Source: Dongia_A sp044226685
GTDB lineage: Bacteria; Pseudomonadota; Alphaproteobacteria; Dongiales; Dongiaceae
DNA: 64,000 nucleotides
Assembly: GCA_044226685.1 (NCBI GenBank)
Contig: JBGAGP010000007.1
Span: forward strand, 5,876 to 69,875
Reading direction: 5' to 3'
Shown: positions 61,886 to 64,000 of the stretch, in pieces
Numbering within the stretch: the stretch's first letter is position 1
Layout of the letters: each line of letters opens with the position of its first letter
Program-made: the position numbers and the translations under genes
Notes under the pieces: model-generated
Seen by the model: only the letters and a program-made list of their open reading frames with translations
Told to the model about the DNA's origin: nothing
Database searches by the model: none

Positions 61886-61976
61886 CCGTCATCACCGGGC
61901 TTGACCCGGTGATCCAAGTTTCGTCGTGCGGCACCGCCGCCCACTTGGATTGCCGGGTCAAGCCCGGCAATGACGG
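61886..61976. repeat. Intergenic palindrome (GGGCTTGACCCGG family) between binding-protein and permease genes
   Basis: The left end reads CCGTCATCACCGGGCTTG followed by ACCCGGTGATCCAAG, and the right end is its near reverse complement, CTTGGATTGCCGGGTC then AAGCCCGGCAATGACGG. Each end also folds on itself. This repeat type is widely scattered in alphaproteobacterial genomes. Its position mirrors REP elements between malE and malF in enteric bacteria. Confidence 0.85.
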
Positions 61977-61994
61977 AAGAAGAATGGCGAAGGC

Positions 61995-63275
61995 TCACTT
62001 CAGCTTTCCGTCCTTCTTGGCAAGCTCGACGAATTCGGCCTGGATCGCGTCCAGCGCCTCCTTCGGCGACTTCTCGCCGGCGACGGCCAGGCTCAGCTCG
62101 CGGCCCAGCACCTCGACCAGCTGCGGGGTATAGGTGAAGACCGGGAAGTTGTGCGAGGTCAGCAGCATCTGCTTCAGCGCCTGGGCGTACGGATACTTCG
62201 CGTTCACCTCGGCATCGTCGAACACGTCGGTGCGGGTCGGCGAGCCGCCGAGCAGCGCGCGCTTCTTGGCGATCTCCGGGCTCTCGATCCACTTGATGAA
62301 CTCCCAGGCCGCGTCGGAGTTGGGCGAGGATTTCGGGATCGCCCAGCCCCAGGCGCCGTTCAGGCTGCCGCCGGTCTCCGGCGTCGGTCCCGGCACCGGC
62401 ATGATCTCCACCTTGCCGACCACGGCCGACTTCGCCGGGTCGTCATAGGCGGTGCGGAAGAAGTTGTAGGTGATGTAGCTGTAGGCCTGGCCCTGGGCCA
62501 TCACGTTGAAGGCCTCGTCGAAGGAGAAGCTGGCCGAGCCGACCGGGCCATACTTGTTGATGGCAGTCGTGTATTGTTCCACCGCCTTCACGCCGGCGTC
62601 GTTGTTGAAGGTCGGGTTCCAGTCGGCGTCGTGGTACTCGGCGCCGTTGGCGAAGAGATAGTTCGACCATTCCATGGCGATCGGGTCGGGGCGCAGGCCC
62701 TGGTTCACCACGCCATGCATGCCGTCCCTGGTGAAGAACTCGACCTGCTTCAGGTACTCGTCCCAGGTCTTCGGCACGCCAAGATCCATGCCGTATTTCG
62801 CCTTGAAGTCGGCCTGGTTCTTCGGATCCGCCAGCAGGTCGGTGCGATAGGTCAGGCCCATGGCGTAGTTGTAGAAGGGCAGCATGTAGGTGACGCCGTC
62901 GACCTTGCCGACCAAATCCATCAGCGCCGGCACATAGACGGAGGTGTCGACCTTGTCCTTGGCGATGCGCTCGTCGAGCGGCTGCAGCCAGCCGGCCTTG
63001 GTGAACTCGCCGACCCAGTAGAAATCGACCACGATGACCGAATAGCTGCCCTTGGGCGCCACCAGCTGCGGCACCAGCTTGGTGTGCATCTCGGCGTAGT
63101 TGACGACCTCGAGATTGACCTTGTGGCCGGTCTTCGCCTCGAATTCCGGCACCACCTGCTTGACGAATTCGGTGTCCGGCACGCCTTCCATCAGGATGTT
63201 CAGCGTCTCGGCGCTGGCCGGCAGGCTGAAGCCGATTGCAACGGCGCTGGCGAGCAGCAATGTGCGCATGTTCAT
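61995..63275 (-). CDS. Sugar ABC transporter substrate-binding protein
   Basis: The 426-residue product has a Sec signal peptide (residues 1-22, ending LPASA) and the family 1 extracellular solute-binding fold. Features are LNILMEGVPDTEFVKQVVPEFEAKTGHKVNLEVVNY, YSVIVVDFYWVGEF, and PETGGSLNGAWGWAIPKSS followed by AAWEFIKWIESPE. The ligand is probably a sugar or polyol, given the downstream FGGY kinase. AGGAGG lies seven bases before the ATG. It is transcribed between the two permease genes. Confidence 0.95.
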   Translation of the reverse strand: MNMRTLLLASAVAIGFSLPASAETLNILMEGVPDTEFVKQVVPEFEAKTGHKVNLEVVNYAEMHTKLVPQLVAPKGSYSVIVVDFYWVGEFTKAGWLQPLDERIAKDKVDTSVYVPALMDLVGKVDGVTYMLPFYNYAMGLTYRTDLLADPKNQADFKAKYGMDLGVPKTWDEYLKQVEFFTRDGMHGVVNQGLRPDPIAMEWSNYLFANGAEYHDADWNPTFNNDAGVKAVEQYTTAINKYGPVGSASFSFDEAFNVMAQGQAYSYITYNFFRTAYDDPAKSAVVGKVEIMPVPGPTPETGGSLNGAWGWAIPKSSPNSDAAWEFIKWIESPEIAKKRALLGGSPTRTDVFDDAEVNAKYPYAQALKQMLLTSHNFPVFTYTPQLVEVLGRELSLAVAGEKSPKEALDAIQAEFVELAKKDGKLK

Positions 63276-63317
63276 CTCCCATCCTCCTGTTTGTAGCCCA
63301 AGTTCAATTCGATCCCG

Positions 63318-64000
63318 TCACTTCAGGGCGCCCAGCGACAGGCCCTTGATCAGGTGCTTGCGCAGGAACGGCAGCAGCACGAAGACCGGCAGCAGCGACA
63401 CCACGGTCGCGGCGGCGAGCGGCGCGATCTCGACGCCCGCATGGGTCTCCAGCCCGGCGAGGCCGACCGGCAGGGTCTGCGTGTCCGGCCCGCTCAGGAC
63501 CAGCGCGAAAAGAAACTCGTTCCAGCTCAGGATGAAGCCGAGCAGCCCGGCGGCGAGCAGGCCCGGCGCCGCCACCGGCACGGCGATCTTGATGAAGGCC
63601 TGCCAGCGCGTCGCGCCGTCGACCCGCGCCGCCTCTTCCAGCCGGGCCACGTCGCCTTCAAAAAAGGAGACTAGCATCCAGGCCAGGAACGGCAGGCAGA
63701 TGGTGAGATGCGCGATGATCAGCCCGAGCCGGCTCTGCATCAGCCCGGCGGAGAGGAACACGACGAACAGCGGCAGCACCAGGATGATGGGCGGCAGCAT
63801 CTGGCTGGCCAGGACGCCCAGCCGCAAAGCGGCGCCGCCGAGATTGAAGCGGGCGAAGACATAGGCCAGCGCGGTCGCCAGCGGCAGCGAGATGGCGGTC
63901 GTCGCCAGCGCCACGATCAGGCTGTTGCTGAACCAGGTGACGAAGGGGTAGTCGGCGAAGATGGTGGCGTAGTTCATCAGCCCCAGGGCGCCCACCTCCG
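63318..64000 (-). CDS. Sugar ABC transporter permease (MalG-like), cut by right edge
   Basis: At least 225 C-terminal residues of a CUT1-type permease are present. The EAA loop reads LEEAARVDGATRWQAFIKIAVPVAAPGLL, and the C-terminus is PVFVLLPFLRKHLIKGLSLGALK, typical of MalG/UgpE subunits. The frame is open to the edge. The visible stretch LMNYATIFADYPFVTWFSNSLIVAL normally follows about 50 residues with the first helix, so the start lies outside the window. It precedes the binding-protein gene by 42 bases. Confidence 0.93.
   Translation of the reverse strand, partial: EVGALGLMNYATIFADYPFVTWFSNSLIVALATTAISLPLATALAYVFARFNLGGAALRLGVLASQMLPPIILVLPLFVVFLSAGLMQSRLGLIIAHLTICLPFLAWMLVSFFEGDVARLEEAARVDGATRWQAFIKIAVPVAAPGLLAAGLLGFILSWNEFLFALVLSGPDTQTLPVGLAGLETHAGVEIAPLAAATVVSLLPVFVLLPFLRKHLIKGLSLGALK

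Overview
The window is high-GC DNA with dense, tightly packed genes. It carries an aa3-type cytochrome oxidase operon in the order ctaC-ctaD-ctaB-small protein-ctaG-ctaE-DUF983-SURF1. It also has thrC beside an M16 peptidase, a hemP/hmuTUV/tonB-exbBD haem-uptake set, and GC-rich intergenic palindromes of the kind common in Alphaproteobacteria. The best guess is an aerobic alphaproteobacterium, possibly Rhodospirillales-like; the order is inference only. No rRNA, tRNA, CRISPR array, IS element or phage gene was seen.

Layout. 1-10936 (minus): one long run from ctaC to an M16 protease, combining terminal-oxidase structural and assembly genes, an M32 carboxypeptidase and threonine synthase. 11337-20349: tldD, an SAM methyltransferase, a large membrane protein, then (minus) a GT2 glycosyltransferase, asparagine synthase, a flippase-like membrane protein and DUF1289, which suggests cell-envelope glycan or lipid work. 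20416-22938: a 15-bp tandem repeat, a membrane adenylate cyclase with an SdhC-like anchor and a [2Fe-2S] ferredoxin domain, coupled to a phytochelatin-synthase-like protease. 23095-24356: a TPR lipoprotein-like or periplasmic protein and a sulfite-oxidase-like molybdoenzyme.

24569-34174 (plus) is the most striking block. It encodes a 1156-residue single-chain flavin/FeS oxidoreductase resembling fused NfnB and NfnA, then DUF1638, a 'virulence factor' family small protein, MetV, MetF, a methyl-tetrahydrofolate:corrinoid methyltransferase and a RACo-type corrinoid activator. This looks like a corrinoid-dependent C1 transfer module with its own electron supply, in an organism that also respires oxygen. 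Neither a substrate methyltransferase (MttB family) nor a corrinoid protein is present in the window. Two strong hairpins and one palindromic repeat break up the block.

34345-43151: greB, hemN, an M50/CBS membrane protease, a universal stress protein, a LonB-like protease, an EamA transporter and a serine hydrolase. 43141-57391 (minus) is an iron island: exbB-exbD-tonB, hemP, a frameshifted haem receptor, hmuT-hmuU-hmuV, an ABM-type monooxygenase, then imelysin, multicopper oxidase, DUF1111 dihaem protein, a second imelysin and DUF1513. Three candidate iron-responsive operators lie in its gaps. 57488-64000 (minus): a sugar/polyol ABC importer with a BtpA-family protein and an FGGY kinase, cut by the right edge.
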